This document shows positions 1 to 11,480 of a stretch of 64,000 nucleotides of DNA, piece by piece. The stretch comes from Anodontia alba. Its lineage: Eukaryota; Mollusca; Bivalvia; Lucinida; Lucinidae. The notes under the pieces are model-generated. The model was not told the DNA's origin, ran no database searches, and saw nothing but the letters and a program-made list of their open reading frames with translations. Location of the stretch: NCBI GenBank assembly GCA_964016985.1, contig OZ024830.1, forward strand, positions 18,246,191-18,310,190, given 5' to 3'. Positions within the stretch are counted from its first letter, which is position 1, and each line of letters opens with the position of its first letter. The position numbers and the translations under genes are program-made.

Positions 1-2230
1 CCCCCTTCTGTATTAATTCATTTTCCAAATCATTAAGATACATACTAAATAAAAATGGAGATAAACATTCCCCTTGCCTCACACCAAGGTGACTTGAAAA
101 ATCATTACTTAATTTATTATCATACTTGACTTTAGACTTAATATTTCTATACATTGACTGAATAACATCTAATATTTTCCCTCTTACACCACTTTGAATT
201 AATTTATACCAAAGAACATCCCTTACTACAAAGTCAAAAGCCTTTTTAAAATCGATAAAAGCTGCATATAACTTTTTATTTTCATTTACACAGTGTGAAA
301 TCAGACTATTTAAAACAAAGATGTTATCTAAAGTACTCATTCCTTTTCTAAAACCTGCCTGTGCCTCTACATATATATGGTATTTTTCTGCCCAGTCATT
401 TAAACGCGTGTTAAGAATACAAGTAAAAAGTTTACCTACCACACTTAATAAGGTTATACCTCTATAGTTCTCTACATTCTCAATGCTTCCTTTCTTATGT
501 AAAGGAATAATGAAACCATCTCTCCAAGAGTCAGGAAAATAACCTGTATCTAAAATTTTATTAAATAATACATGAAAATAATGTAAAAGGCTATTGATAC
601 CATACTTAATAAATTCATTTATCAATAAATCAGGTCCACCGCTCTTTCCATTTTTTAAACATTGTACTGCTTTACGAATTTCAGAAATACTTATTTCTAC
701 ATTAAGTTCATCAAACATTACCCCCAACTCCCCTTTTATATATCTTTCATTATAATACAAAATATCTTCATCAGCCTGGAAAAACCTGCTTTCAGGAAAA
801 TTTATAGCCCTAAAATAATCTGCAAAATGTTGTGAATTTAAAGTTTTAGACACACCTACTGGACATAATTTTTTCAGTAATTTCCAATAATTCTTTGCAC
901 TGTCAAAACGGTGTTTTTCTAACATTTCAGTCTGAGATTTTCTATGCTCATATCTACTCTGCCTTAATATTTTCTTATATTCTGCCCTAGCCCTAACCAT
1001 ACTTTCTCGATAATCAATATTCTCCTTATCTAACCTATAATTATCCAAACATCTATAAAAAATACTTCTTTTCAGTTTACATGTCTCATTAAACCACACC
1101 TGTTTTCTTTCAATATATGACTCATCAGTTTGCTTTTTTATAGTCCTTCTAAACAAGGGGTTACAAACAGATTCGATAACTGACTGAAAATGGGCCACAT
1201 TCGAATTTAATGCTTCATGAGACCTAATGGCTGAAATTTCCTCTGTTAAATCATAAATAGCACTTTTCATATCTTCTGACTGTAATGCAGACTGATATTC
1301 ATCAACTAAATTACTATTCCATACATATCTATAATTTAACGCACCTCCAGATAAATCCTCACCATCCAAATTACTAAACAAATTTGACATTTTTATGGAA
1401 AATTGAAGTAAACAATGATCACTTAATATATTTGGGTCATCAACACTAAAAGTACTAAATAAAGGAAATAATTCTTGGCTCGCAATAACGTAATTAACTA
1501 AACTTTTCCCTTAACTAGCCACATATGTGCACTTCCCAATGGTTTTGTCTTCCCCAACCCTGCCATTTACTATACGCAATCCAGTGTGTTTGCAAAAATC
1601 CAATAATTGGGACCCTTACTTGCCCTAGCCAAGGGGGTGTCAGTTAAATAATCATCGGGAAGTACAGATATGTGGTCAGATGAATCATCCTCTACATAAT
1701 CTGGGAACGTAGATGTCCTTGAATTTAAATCACCACATATCATAAAACTACACTTATTATTAGTAATATTTTGAATGTGCACCATATGATCTGAAATTCT
1801 ATCAAAAATATCCACATTATCTATCAATCTCAGCCTGCTTGACCCTTCAGGAACATTGTAACATAAACATAAGAAAAGATCCTTATCCAAGTTTAACAAT
1901 CTGCCGTCTAACCTTAACCAAATTAAACCATCACTATCAGTTAAAAATAATGTGTTATCGGACACTAGTTCGTCACGAATATATACTAATACACCACCCG
2001 AATCACGTTTTGCAGTTCTTTTTTTTCAGTGTTCTGTTTAATTGAAATTGTTTAAAACCATTTACCTGAACAAATACTTCTTTTCCTAACCATGTTTCAG
2101 TGAACATTATCACATCATTATGTTTAAAAACACCTAATAATTCTTCTGACTGCAGTTTGTTCGTATTTTTCGAGATAAGGCCTTGAATGTTAAATAAAGC
2201 ACATCTCAAATTATGTGTGTTACATTCCAA
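1..2230 (-). pseudogene. LINE-A ORF2, endonuclease-reverse transcriptase, partial and broken
   Basis: ORF2 starts at the ATG at 2,230. The first piece shows the endonuclease start (NIQGL, then TETWL with the catalytic glutamate). A frameshift follows in an A-run near 2,020. The second piece (about 2,000-1,570) has SGGVLVYI and the CGDLNSR motif. Another frameshift lies near 1,605 and a TAA in frame near 1,512. The frame is then open to base 1 and carries RT signatures: a PDSWR segment, NYRGITLL, QAGFRKG, FIDFKKAFD and GVRQGECLSPFLFS. The YXDD-type catalytic motif lies beyond the window. The usual role is target-primed reverse transcription in the nucleus. The breaks exclude a functional product here. 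Confidence 0.85.
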
Positions 2231-2254
2231 GGGATGTGTATTCTCCGCGTGTAC

Positions 2255-3686
2255 CTATGCCTTGTTTACATTACTGGACTGGTCCCCGAATTGTTCATTC
2301 ATAACCACATCTTGCGTACTACGATCACGCGACCGCACATCGCTGATTGGTTGACTCGCTATAGACGACCTTTCACTTGTCCCAGATATGACACGTCCAC
2401 GTGCTAAATCAGGTAGCGAAGACGAACGTTTGTTTTCATTTTCATTTCTCGTTGGATTTTCTGGGTTTCGTGGAGATTTTCTGCTAGCCACAAACGGAAC
2501 CCTACTTACAAATTTATTCATTTTCGATTTATTAATCTTTTCAGCAACTCTTTCAGTCATTTTTACACTTTGCGACCGTGACAAATCCTTTTGTTTACTA
2601 TTTGTGTATTCCTTTTTATGCATAGTTTGAGATGAGACCCGAGCTGGCTGCACACTAGACGAATCTGAATCTGCATCTGCCTGGTATGCAGTAGCTTCTG
2701 TATCAGGTTTACTCTGAGCCTGCCATGGCCTGAAAGGGCGTCCGCGGCCACTAATACCCAATTTGTTTTCGGTAACCTCATCCTTCTCATCACCAGACTC
2801 CCCTGAATCAAACCCCGTAACACGACTGCTGCGCAATACATCAAACCAGTCCGGGAATTCATCACATATGACTTTACCATTTCTGATAATCTTAGCAGGA
2901 TAAGCCATGACCACACGACTCGAGGAAAACTTTTCTCTCTCTGCTTTAAATCTGGGCCATAACCGCTGTCGAGCCTCGGCTATTTCAGTCGGAAAATCTC
3001 TTTCTACTCTAAATATTGTGCCCTTCAAATTTTTTGCCGACTGCATAATGAACTCAGTTAAAGAATAATCTTTAAATTCCACAATTACCGGCCTTCTAGT
3101 GACTGCATACCTCTGACGTGACCGAACCAAGGACCCTAACCTGTGCGCTCTTGCAATCTGATCTGGTGAAATATCAAGTTTCATTTCAGTTGTGATAAAG
3201 TCAACTATCAGTTCTTTACAGTTCTCAGAACTACAATCTGCTAAACCTCTGAACACCAAATTATTTCTTTCGACTCCGAGCCTCTAAATCCAAAGATCTG
3301 TATGATAACATTTTTATTTTACGTGCTTGTATATTGACACAGTTTTCAAGGACATTGACCTTTTCATGCACAAGGGACGTAACCATGTCATTTTGTTTAT
3401 CTTCTACCATGGACAGTTTTGAAAATAATGCCAGCAACTTCTCATCAGTATTCATTTTACTAAAGGTCTCTATATCTACAGTACCTGTGTCATGCCTCTT
3501 ACGTTTTCTCAAATGAGTTCGCCATTCATTATCAACTTTGGAGTTCTCCACCCCCGGCTGAAATCTGCTGAAACGATTTTCTGAGTAAAAGTCCGACTCA
3601 AATTTATCATCCTGAGAACCCTCCAAAGTCTCATTTTCATCATCCAACATGTCAGCGATATCCAGCTTTGCACTAGCACCAGCCAT
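2255..3686 (-). pseudogene. LINE-A ORF1, L1-ORF1p-like RNA-binding protein, frameshifted
   Basis: This would be the nucleic-acid-binding chaperone that coats LINE RNA in the ribonucleoprotein particle. The probable start is the ATG at 3,686 (MAGASAKLDIADML); an in-frame ATG at 3,725 adds only 13 residues. The N-terminal half is acidic, then has a likely coiled coil with conserved spacing around residues 90-130. The joint motif of arginines and asparagines (family pattern RRNNLVFRG) is split by a one-base frameshift near 3,260. The second piece (3,259-2,255) carries the conserved segments IARAHRLG, RPVIVEFKDY and RVERDFPTEI of the ORF1p RRM and C-terminal domains, then a long Ser/Arg-rich tail. 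It ends with TAG at 2,255-2,257. Assignment is by motif pattern only. Confidence 0.75.
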
Positions 3687-3741
3687 TATAAAATACAAAA
3701 ACAGTCTAGTCCATAGCATTTGCAAATTGTCTCAAAATCTT

Positions 3742-5448
3742 GTCAATATTTAATAAATCATCAAGGTATCTTGAAGTTGAATTGAAAGCTGCAATAATGT
3801 CAGCCTGATTTTCACGTGAGAGAGACGAAGTCTCTCTCTCTCATAACAAAAAAAAAAAAAAAAAAAAAAATAAGAAACAAATCTGCAACAAGAGGAGCAC
3901 AATTAGTTTCCATCGGAATACCAATAGTTTGTCTATAAAGTTTAGTTCCAAATCTAATAAAAATATTATCCAAAAGATAAACAAGGGCATCACAGACTTT
4001 TTGACACGACCATAAATTATGAATATTATATACGTCAGAAGTGAAAAAAACACATTCTTCGTTGCAAGCCAAATATTGGGTATTCTCCCGAATAAACGTT
4101 CGGTTAATTAAATCAATTTTATCTTTTATAGGATGATGAGGTAACGTAGTATACAGTGTAGAAAAATCATATGTAGACAATTTCGAAGCCTGAAAGTTTT
4201 TAGATTTAAATTTATTGAGAACATCATTAGAATTTTTAATTGACCAAAAATAGTTAATTCCGTCCCTTTCGTAAACAGTATCATTGTATCTAATCCAATG
4301 TTTTTAACAGCAGTAAGGCATGAAGTTAGCAGTTTGGACAAACCAGTAGTCGTACAAGAACTAGAATTAGCAATGAAACGAGCTTTATAAGGTCGTTTAT
4401 GAAGTTTCGGTAACCAATATAACGTAGGAAGTCTGTCTTGCTTTTCTTTAATACTCACTGCAAACTTAGCAGTAATATCGATAGAATGGGTATTGACAAT
4501 AGATCTCTCGTCAGTAGAAATCCGTTCATATGTTTTGGTACTACCAAGTTCTTGTTTTAGAGTATTGATATAATAAAGTCGTCACACAACAACAACATTA
4601 TTAGCAGCTTTATCAGCTGGAGCCAAAACATAGTTCCTATGAAATTCTTGGATACCTTGTTTCAAATATCGAAAAGATAATTTAGGCTTAGGAGGGAGAA
4701 GATCAAGGTTATTAGAGTAAAATAACACACGTTCATCAATGATCTTAAAAATCTTTAATTTCCAGTTATTTAAAGCATTAGACTCAACATGCCCTCGTTT
4801 ACACCAACGCGTACAATAATCATTTAAAGCACTGGGAATTGTTTCCCGACATTTATTGAAATCAATGTGGGCTGGAAGTCTATATTTAGGTCCTTTTGAA
4901 ATAACTGAACGGATTCGTGAATCAGTTATAATCTTCAAGTTACCAGTGACAATATGACCCGCTGGTTGATAACAAAATTTAGAATCTTTACAATCTCAAG
5001 AATCAGGGGAACTAGTTTCAATATCAAGATAAGAAACTAATTTATTGAAATTAAGTATAGTATTACGGATAGGTTTGTTATATTTATAACAAATAATAAG
5101 AGATTCCGTGTTTTCGAAATATGAAGGTATAGCTGATATAATATTATTATCTCGAAATATGCTAGGTAAATCTATGAATTCAATACCTTTATTAATGAAT
5201 GGACTTTTGATGAAGTGTCTAATGTGAATAGAATCAATGTAAGGACGAAGAGCATGTTGAGTATAACATCTAGTAAGGAGAGCTGCTTCATACAAATCAT
5301 GTTTTCTATCATAAAATTTATTCGCCTCATCATCTAACTTACGTAATGAGTCACCAGTCGAAGTGGGGAGACTTTCTGGTTTTGTTCTGTTTCGTCTCCT
5401 TCTTTCCTCTTGCTCTACTTGTTTTTGTTTTGTTTCCTTTCTGCCCAA
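3742..5448 (-). pseudogene. Penelope-like element reverse transcriptase, broken and interrupted
   Basis: On the minus strand the fragments 5,448-4,996, 4,938-4,582, 4,458-4,126 and 4,180-3,742 follow in order and cover a Penelope-like (PLE) RT up to its catalytic motif. Diagnostic segments are APADKAANNVVV, LPKLHKRPYKARFI, DFSTLYTTLPH, LWSCQK, GIPMETNCAPLVADLF and SRYLDDLLNID. The catalytic YLDD is at 3,757-3,768. Family members normally read GIPMGT; here G is E. Breaks are a stop near 4,994, further stops and a frameshift near 4,300, and a T/A homopolymer inside the coding region at 3,848-3,870. The reading frame stops aligning just after LLNID at about 3,742, where LINE-A begins. The downstream thumb, and any GIY-YIG endonuclease, would lie left of the window if the LINE is an insertion. 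Confidence 0.8.
3848..3870. repeat. A23 homopolymer inside the Penelope-like RT frame
   Basis: A run of 23 A on the plus strand interrupts the segment between VADLFL and the following YERDF-like residues of the PLE RT. It therefore looks like an expansion or insertion within coding sequence, not a poly(A) tail at an element end. Confidence 0.8.
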
Positions 5449-5705
5449 ATTTGTCCGTACAAGTTTTTAGTAACCACTGGAAGGATTGGTCTGAAATTTA
5501 GGGATATGATATTATGAATATGAAATTGTGCAAGAGAGTTACAGAGGGTTCAAACTTCAAAATGGCGGACTCAAAGGCTCCTCTGGGGCATGCCAAAATC
5601 TGCCCAAATTTTGTCCGGATGGACGGATTATTTTGAAGTTTGAGGTATGATAAATATAGATATGCAGTTTTGTAAATGATTGTCAACGGCTCCCTGTGAG
5701 AGCAT
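5442..5705. repeat. Two diverged ~158 bp direct repeats
   Basis: The motif CTGCCCAAATTTGTCCG near 5,442 recurs as CTGCCCAAATTTTGTCCG near 5,600. Each is followed by a similar tract (GGATATGATATTATGAATATG against GGTATGATAAATATAGATATG in the matching place). No coding potential was recognised. Confidence 0.5.
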
Positions 5706-6356
5706 GCCCCACCCCCTTCAATTCATAAAAGGCCTAATATCACAGAACCCATTCAGATCCCCACCTATAAACCATATATATTCATGTTCCTTATGATAAG
5801 ATGCATCCAGTCCCCTAGGGGCATGTCCCACCTCCTTCACTTTATAAAAGGCCTTAAATCTGAGAAACTGTTCAGAATCCTTCTGCCCTACGCAATATAT
5901 TTTTGTTCCCATTGATAAGATGCATCCAGTGACATAGACTTATGGTCCCCTGTGGATATCCCCATCCCTGCAGTTCATTAAAGGCCAAATATCTACGAAA
6001 CAGCTCAGATCCCAGTCCCTAAATTATATATATTGTTATTCGTTATGATAACAAGCATCCGATGACATAAATCGGAGGTCGACAGGGGATAATGCCCATC
6101 CACATCCACCCCCTCTAACGCCTTCTGTTCATGAAAGCAAAATAGAAACTGCTCAAATTCCCACCCCTAAACCGTATATATTCTTGTTTCTTATGATAAG
6201 ATGCATCCAATGACCCCAGCCATGGATCCCCAGGTGGTATACCCCACCCCACAAAGTTCATATAAGGTTAAGATCTCAGGAACCATTCAGAACCCCGCCA
6301 CTAAACCATATATATTGTTGTTCTTTATGAAAAGACACATCCAGTGACACAGACCT
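5703..6356. repeat. Diverged tandem repeat, five units of about 120-148 bp
   Basis: Each unit carries a block of the type CCATATATATT, TTCTTATGATAAG, ATGCATCCAGTGAC and a CCCCACCCC-like segment, followed by TTCATAAAAGGCC. The ATGCATCC anchor occurs at about 5,801, 5,920, 6,053, 6,201 and 6,335. The spacing and substitutions are uneven, so this is an old minisatellite. Short ORFs across it (for example 5,718-5,912) follow the repeat and are not genes. Confidence 0.75.
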
Positions 6357-7002
6357 GGTCTAATTAATGAATAATAATTAAAATTTATGACAAATGGGGT
6401 AACTGAAATTTTGACATTGTAAACTTTATATTGATTGGCGATGATTCCAAACGTACTACGTCACTTGGGATATATTATCACAACGTAGGAAATTTTACCT
6501 TCGAATATATGCGCCCAGCGAAAATTATCATCAGCCTGAGCATTAATTCGTATCTTCAGTGGGTGGATTGCTGATATCCAATGGAAAAAGTGTCTTCATG
6601 CAGACAACAAAGCCTCTTATCAGGCTTAACAGACATTTTGGCTCACGTGATATAAGGTACGTTTTCTCACAATGCGGCTAATATGAATTATTTGTATCCG
6701 AGCATCTGGTAAAATTGGTGATTTTAACAACCTCAATACACTTCTAACTGCTAATCTTTTAAACAAAGCTATCGGTATCGTACATCTCGACATAACATTT
6801 CTGTATTTTATTTACAATAATTAATTTGTAAGTATAACAATGGCATAAACAATATTTTATTTACAATAAATAATGCTAATTATTGCATAAAAAGCAGTGT
6901 CACACATTATCAACAGCCGTGCATTAACCGGCAAAAAAAAAACGTGTATTAACGAGGCAATTCACGCGCTGTTTATGTACGGCTACGCAACTTTCCATTA
7001 GG
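6357..7002. other. AT-rich spacer with a decayed hairpin repeat
   Basis: No gene is visible. At about 6,498-6,590 there is a degraded member of the family defined by 'TTCGAATATATGCGCCCAGCG' followed by a CAGCCTGAGCAT segment. Better copies lie at 12,410-12,600, 16,880-16,960 and 18,020-18,092. The rest is unremarkable AT-rich sequence. Confidence 0.5.
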
Positions 7003-7261
7003 AAAACACGCCTATTCAAATACATAAACAATTTCACCTGAAAAAAAAAACTGAAAATTTTCAGATAAAAAAACTTTTATATTTTTCATATTTCTGCTCA
7101 AAACATATATTGTGGGTACTCGTTAGAACCGCCTAACGAGTATTCACAATCTATGTTTTTGAGCAGAAAAAAAAAATAATGTATACCCCTGTAAACCCCA
7201 GTTTTACTATATAAAAGTGGGATTAAAGGGGGTCAAAATTATATAGGTATGTTTTCATGAT
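7003..7261. repeat. Hairpin repeat family P, copy A
   Basis: The copy begins with AAAACACGCCTATTCAAATA and ends with TATAGGTATGTTTTCATGATG. It contains a palindrome at 7,091-7,169 with arms TTTCTGCTCAAAACATA and TATGTTTTTGAGCAGAAA around GGTACTCGTTAGAACC. A second small stem (CCCCAGTTTT / AAAAGTGGGA) follows. Other copies are at 12,600-13,105, 13,381-13,536, 17,195-17,465 and 25,412-25,685. Confidence 0.8.
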
Positions 7262-7442
7262 GAATATGCTCGTACCGGTGTCACAGAATTGCTGCCGTCA
7301 CGAGATGTGTACTGCCCGGTCCTAGAACGAGCATAATCCATGGAAATTGCGTTCGCGAGACATCGGTGAAAAGGCGAAACAAACTAATGCAAGAAATAAC
7401 GCGAAATGTAGCAAATATTTTCAGTTTTGATGCAATAATAGC
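7262..7442. other. Unassigned spacer
   Basis: This short stretch separates hairpin family P copy A from the 7,443-7,579 foldback. Weak ORFs on both strands overlap it but show no family motif. Confidence 0.3.
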
Positions 7443-7579
7443 GATCAAACAGGGTGCTTCATGCATTAATATTCGACAGGTCCCTTGGGATGTGTTGAAA
7501 ACCGCGGCCTCAGGCATCGGTTTTCAACACCTCCCTCGGGACCTGGCGAATGTTAATGCATGAAACATCATGTTTGATC
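7443..7579. repeat. Foldback palindrome, 137 bp
   Basis: The left arm starts GATCAAACAGGGTGCTTCAT and the right arm ends ATGAAACATCATGTTTGATC. The arms remain complementary through TTCGACAGGTCCC / GGGACCTGGCGAA and TGTTGAAAACCG / CGGTTTTCAACA, leaving a loop of about 13 bases (CGGCCTCAGGCAT). This is a near-perfect inverted repeat, typical of a foldback or MITE-type element. No flanking duplication could be assigned with certainty. Confidence 0.8.
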
Positions 7580-8927
7580 CCTATAGTATAACATTGGCAT
7601 AAACAATAATAGCGTCAGTAGGCCTGTCGGACGACAAGTAGTTTGGTGACTAATATCACAAAACAGAAGAGTTTTTGATAAGTCTGCTATTTCAGAAAGA
7701 TTCAAAAGACTGTCAATCCAATTATGCCGAGTAAACTCTTCCACCTCTAGATTTTTTTTTTTTAATAAAAGGAGGGTCTGGTTAGTTTTAATTATCACCC
7801 GGTTTTATAGAAATGCTTGTATTTAATGTAAAAAAAAAGGTATAGACCGGCTATGGGTCTACACTTTTTGATAATGTTGTGTGGGAACTTAGACATTAAT
7901 TGGTTAATCGTTTTAAAAGTATCAGATATACTGCAGACTTTATGTTGCAGACTACATGTTTAACAAACTTTTTATCTGCAATCTTTTCTTACCAAACGTT
8001 GGGCCGGGCCGCACCTACAATGACCGCTCCATTCTTAATATTTCCTAGATGGCTTCTGTCTGACCTTGTATGTCTATGATCGGCCTGAATGTGATTCTAC
8101 GAGTGTTTTTATTTGCTAAGACTTCCATGCTGAATCGAAGCTCTCGTATTATTATTTATTCATTTATCTATTTATTTATTTATAATAATGTTGAAAATTT
8201 AATTGATATGTTTTTTTTTTTGTGATGATCCATTGACGCAGATCTAATAAGTATGTGTAGCTGAAATTGTAACAGACTTGATGTCGAGGTTTGCCATTAT
8301 CAAACTTGGTTAATGCCCCAAAAAATTGCTTTTGGCCGTTTTAAAGAGGATTTCTGTTGCAGATTTTGTTAGTTTCTTCTGTTTTCGACGACCTGTTATT
8401 TTATAATGTCATTTTATATTGCATAACCCTGATTCGGCACTTAAGTCGTACTTTGTTCAGTGACGGTATCTTCATACTTATTATATCCAGGTTCTTAGCA
8501 AGTATGGTAAGTAGTTAAAGTGTCCGGATATTTTAGCTATGTCGGGAGACTAAAGGTTAGTCTGATTTTATGTCGAATTAATCTTTCAGTGGGCGTGCTC
8601 TCAGCCAGGCCATAGTCTAGTTCTTGGCTAAAGATTTCATTTGGCCTACCGCTTACATGAGCGAACAACATAGGGTCTGGTGAGACTGATATGCAGGCTG
8701 GCCAGACACTTTGTTGTTGAAATATGTCATAATAGCTCGTTTGCCATGACACGACTCATTTAAATTAACGACCATAATTTCCATCAAAGAAAAATAAAAA
8801 TGGGATCAATCACAAACGCCTTCGGAAGAGTAATACATTTTATAGGAATATTACTTGGCCCTTGCTCATATAATATCACTTATGAAATAGACAAGTAAGC
8901 CAGTACTAAATACCCTATATTGGCTTG

Positions 8928-8930
<3 letters not shown>
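7580..8930. other. Spacer with no recognisable gene
   Basis: AT-rich sequence with simple repeats: T10 near 7,750, TTTA repeats at about 8,150-8,185, and T-runs near 8,213. ORFs on the minus strand at 7,568-7,798 and 8,537-8,752 have no recognisable domain. No transposon termini were recognised. Confidence 0.4.

Positions 8931-8963
<33 letters not shown>
8931..8963. repeat. T33 homopolymer
   Basis: Thirty-three consecutive T on the plus strand. It could be the tail of a minus-strand retroposed sequence, but no element body was recognised next to it. Confidence 0.9.
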
Positions 8964-8964
<1 letters not shown>

Positions 8965-9084
8965 TCTGTCATTTATTGACTAGGTTTTGTTGTTCCCAGT
9001 CACTTATCAGTGATAAGACTGAAGACGGAGACACGTCTTATTTATTTATGTTTTATTTTCCGTTTTTATATTATGTCTTTTTAG

Positions 9085-9392
9085 GTCCATATCGAAACCA
9101 GTGCCGACGCCAATTTGACTGTTGAAACCTCTGTCACATTTTGTATTACTTTAAGAACAAAGTGGGACAAAAAGTGTCTCACAGGGAAAACGTTACCCGT
9201 CCCCAATACTGGCTCGTTTTTGGACTACAAGTTATCGAAGCCATTGGTCTCGACGTCGACGTTATCGTCTACAGAGTAATAGAATTCTTTCAATGGAACG
9301 CATTTGGACAACTCTTGTACTTGAATCAAATAATAAACGGCGACAACATTGAGTTTAGATATTTCACGCTGTGCACTTCATCTGTAAATTAG
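9085..9392 (+). other. Unexplained open stretch with two overlapping long frames
   Basis: After a splice-acceptor-like tract (TATGTCTTTTTAG at about 9,072-9,084) two plus-strand frames stay open. One runs from 9,085 and begins VHIETSADANLT, ending at TAA near 9,280. The other runs from about 9,126 to TAG at 9,390-9,392 and contains TRPQYWLVFGLQVIEAIG. Neither matches a family I can name. The region is richer in balanced codons than its surroundings and meets the 3'-truncated LINE at about 9,390. It could be an exon of an unknown gene, part of an unrecognised element, or chance. Confidence 0.2.
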
Positions 9393-9881
9393 AATGTTAG
9401 CAACTGAAGCATCTTGAAATAATTGTCTCAAGTCATTTAAGTGAATGAATTGGCGCCGCACATGAGCAAATTCAAAGCAGTCTATCAGAAAGTGTTTTAC
9501 TGTAAATGGTTTGTTACAGCTTATGCAAAGCGGTTGATCTTCTCGTATGAGCATAAAAGAGTTTGTGTGTCTGATATGATCTATACGTAGACCAGTAAGA
9601 ACCACTTCTTCTCGCTTGAATGATCGGTTGATGGTATTTTTGCTTGGAACGCGTTTAATTTCATGAAGTTTATTGTATTTCGCTCCATCCCATGACATTT
9701 GCCATTTAGACAAGATGTACCGGTTGATAAAAGCTTTAAAATCCATAACGGAATTTTGAGATTATAGATGTTTGGATCAATCAAGCTTTTGATTTTACAC
9801 CAGCAGCTTCGTTACCTTCTATGCCGACGTGGCTTTTGAGCCAACAGAACAAAATTTCTTTAGTTTTAGATAACTTGTGAT

Positions 9882-9882
<1 letters not shown>

Positions 9883-9914
<32 letters not shown>
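9883..9914. repeat. T32 homopolymer inside the decayed LINE
   Basis: Thirty-two T interrupt the RNase H portion of the minus-strand LINE fragment, so the tract expanded or inserted after the LINE. Confidence 0.9.
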
Positions 9915-9918
<4 letters not shown>

Positions 9919-10266
9919 AGGTTCTGAATTTTTGGTTGTTTTTTTTTTTAACAGAAAGAGAGTCGGAAAAATAACTAAGCTATTTATTGTTTAAAGAATT
10001 ACTGCTGACGTAATCCAAAGCCATATCAACGGCCTTGGATTCAGCAGTGAAAATAGATGAGCCATCAGAAAGACGAATCTTTTCATGGTGCTTGCCCGAT
10101 ATATACGCACAGCCAACCCTATCTTCAATTTTTGAGCCATCAGTATTGATGAGTTGATAATCTGAAAATCGCGAGTTTAGTTCTTGAAATTTGTGTTTGA
10201 ACATATAAGAATCAGAAATGTTGACTTTTTGCTGTTGTGTAAATCGAATAGCACAGTTGGTTTTGT

Positions 10267-10413
10267 TTCGGGCGAAAGAATTTGCACATCACTAGTTAAA
10301 CGCTTAGAGGACTAAGCCTGCCCAGTAAACGTGTGGTTAGGAAAACTGACCGCGCTCGGCATGACCCTATTAGGTTGACTGGGCCGTAAAACCTTCGAAC
10401 AAACGAACAAACT
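10267..10413 (+). mobile_element. 5'-truncated SINE with 11 bp target-site duplication
   Basis: The segment matches the 3' part of the full SINE at 13,702-14,011: GGCGAAAGAATTTGCACA, GACTAAGCCTGCCCAGTAAA, ACTGACCGCGCTCGGCATGA, GGGCCGTAAAACC, then a degraded CAAA-type tail. It lacks the tRNA-derived head. GTTGGTTTTGT flanks it on both sides (10,256-10,266 and 10,414-10,424), a clear target-site duplication. The insertion interrupts the decayed I-like LINE, giving the relative order of events. Confidence 0.9.
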
Positions 10414-11480
10414 GTTGGTTTTGTAATGCACCAAGCTGGAATATCAGAAATAGAGTGGTTTCGAATATTTTCTGGTTTTATATTAGGAGAGTTTAGAAGA
10501 GTTGCCACACAAAGGCCAAAGGATTTAATTGCAGTAGGGTTTCTTTTATAGTGATCCAAACCCTGTGGTGGCAGTGTGACTTCAAAAGCAGGCTTTTAGA
10601 AGCTAGCCCAATCACATACTGAAGAGACATTTTATCTCTTCGTAGCCATACTAATGTACGAAAAGCTCACAATGTCTAACGAAACCTTGAACATGTACAG
10701 TGTTCTACATCTCTAGATAGGATGTTCTAGCAGACCCATCTACGGTGTATCCTTTGTCAGGTTTTGATTGAATTAAAGAGCGATAAAGGTGAACAAGAGT
10801 AATTCTGTCCGCACCCCAACTTTTTTGAGATAAAACTTTTAAAATTTAAGATTTAATGTTTTTAAACGTGACGGTTTCAGTTATTCTAAATCGGGTATGA
10901 AGAAGAGATTTCGGTTAAATACAACTCCAAGAAAATTTGATTCGTCAACAACGGGTATTTGAGATCCATATATATTTAGAACTAGATCATTTTGTGGTTT
11001 TTGTTGTTGACAAAAATGAACGCACTCAGTCTTAGACTTGGAAAATTTTAGTCCATTTCTGGTTGCCCAGTCTTCTATTCTGTTCAGACATTGCTGTTAA
11101 TGCCTTTCTATTGTGCGCATATTTTTCGAGCGAAAGTGTATACAGAAATCATCATCGTATTAAGAACCGTCTGTTTTATAAGCTCGACACTCTATTATAT
11201 CGTTTAATTTCACTTTGAATAAAGTGGTTGAAAGTATTGCGCTTGAGGAACGCCCTGTTCTCAGACAGGGACGATCCTATAAGCACTTGTATAGTACGCT
11301 CTTCAGGATTTTTTTATAAAGCTGGATAGTCTTCCTTTAAGATCGAAACTGTGTAGATTTTTCAAAATTCTATATCCTCTGGTAGTATCGTAGGCTTTTG
11401 TCCAGGTCGAAAAATACAACAACAACATGTTCTCGTTTATTGAAAGCATCACGGATAAAAATTTCCAGTATTAAAATCCG

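Larger units (their letters stand above)
1..3740 (-). mobile_element. LINE-A: two-ORF non-LTR retrotransposon, truncated by window edge
   Basis: Read on the minus strand, an ORF1 RNA-binding protein is followed 24 bases later by an ORF2 with AP-type endonuclease and reverse transcriptase. The element runs off the left edge before the catalytic RT motif. Its 5' end near 3,740 abuts the interrupted RT of a Penelope-like element in the same orientation, so it probably inserted there at full length. The copy is decayed: one frameshift in ORF1, two in the endonuclease and one in-frame stop before the RT. The clade is not resolved; the ORF1 is L1-ORF1p-like. Confidence 0.85.
9378..11480 (-). pseudogene. 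Decayed I-like LINE fragment: RT 3' half, RNase H, C-terminal zinc knuckle
   Basis: On the minus strand, remnants run from the RT (a segment like REHVVVVFFDL near 11,430, and GSQIPVVDESNFLG near 10,960) to an RNase H start with INTDGSK and FTAESKAVDMAL (10,204-9,960). The C-terminal domain follows with HTNSFML, CISCNKPFTVKHFLIDC (9,746-9,378). The same segments, in the same order, make up the better-preserved LINE-B at 18,447-22,119. Many frameshifts and stops are present. A SINE is inserted at 10,267-10,413 and a T32 tract lies at 9,883-9,914. The extreme C-terminus is replaced at about 9,390 by unrelated sequence. Confidence 0.8.

Noticed and set aside
1839..3516. Plus-strand frames opposite LINE-A
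   Set aside because: They are antisense to the LINE ORFs with Phe/Leu/Ser-rich composition expected of shadows.
8537..8752. 71-codon minus-strand frame
   Set aside because: No motif, no neighbouring exon-like signals, and no copy elsewhere; length is compatible with chance.
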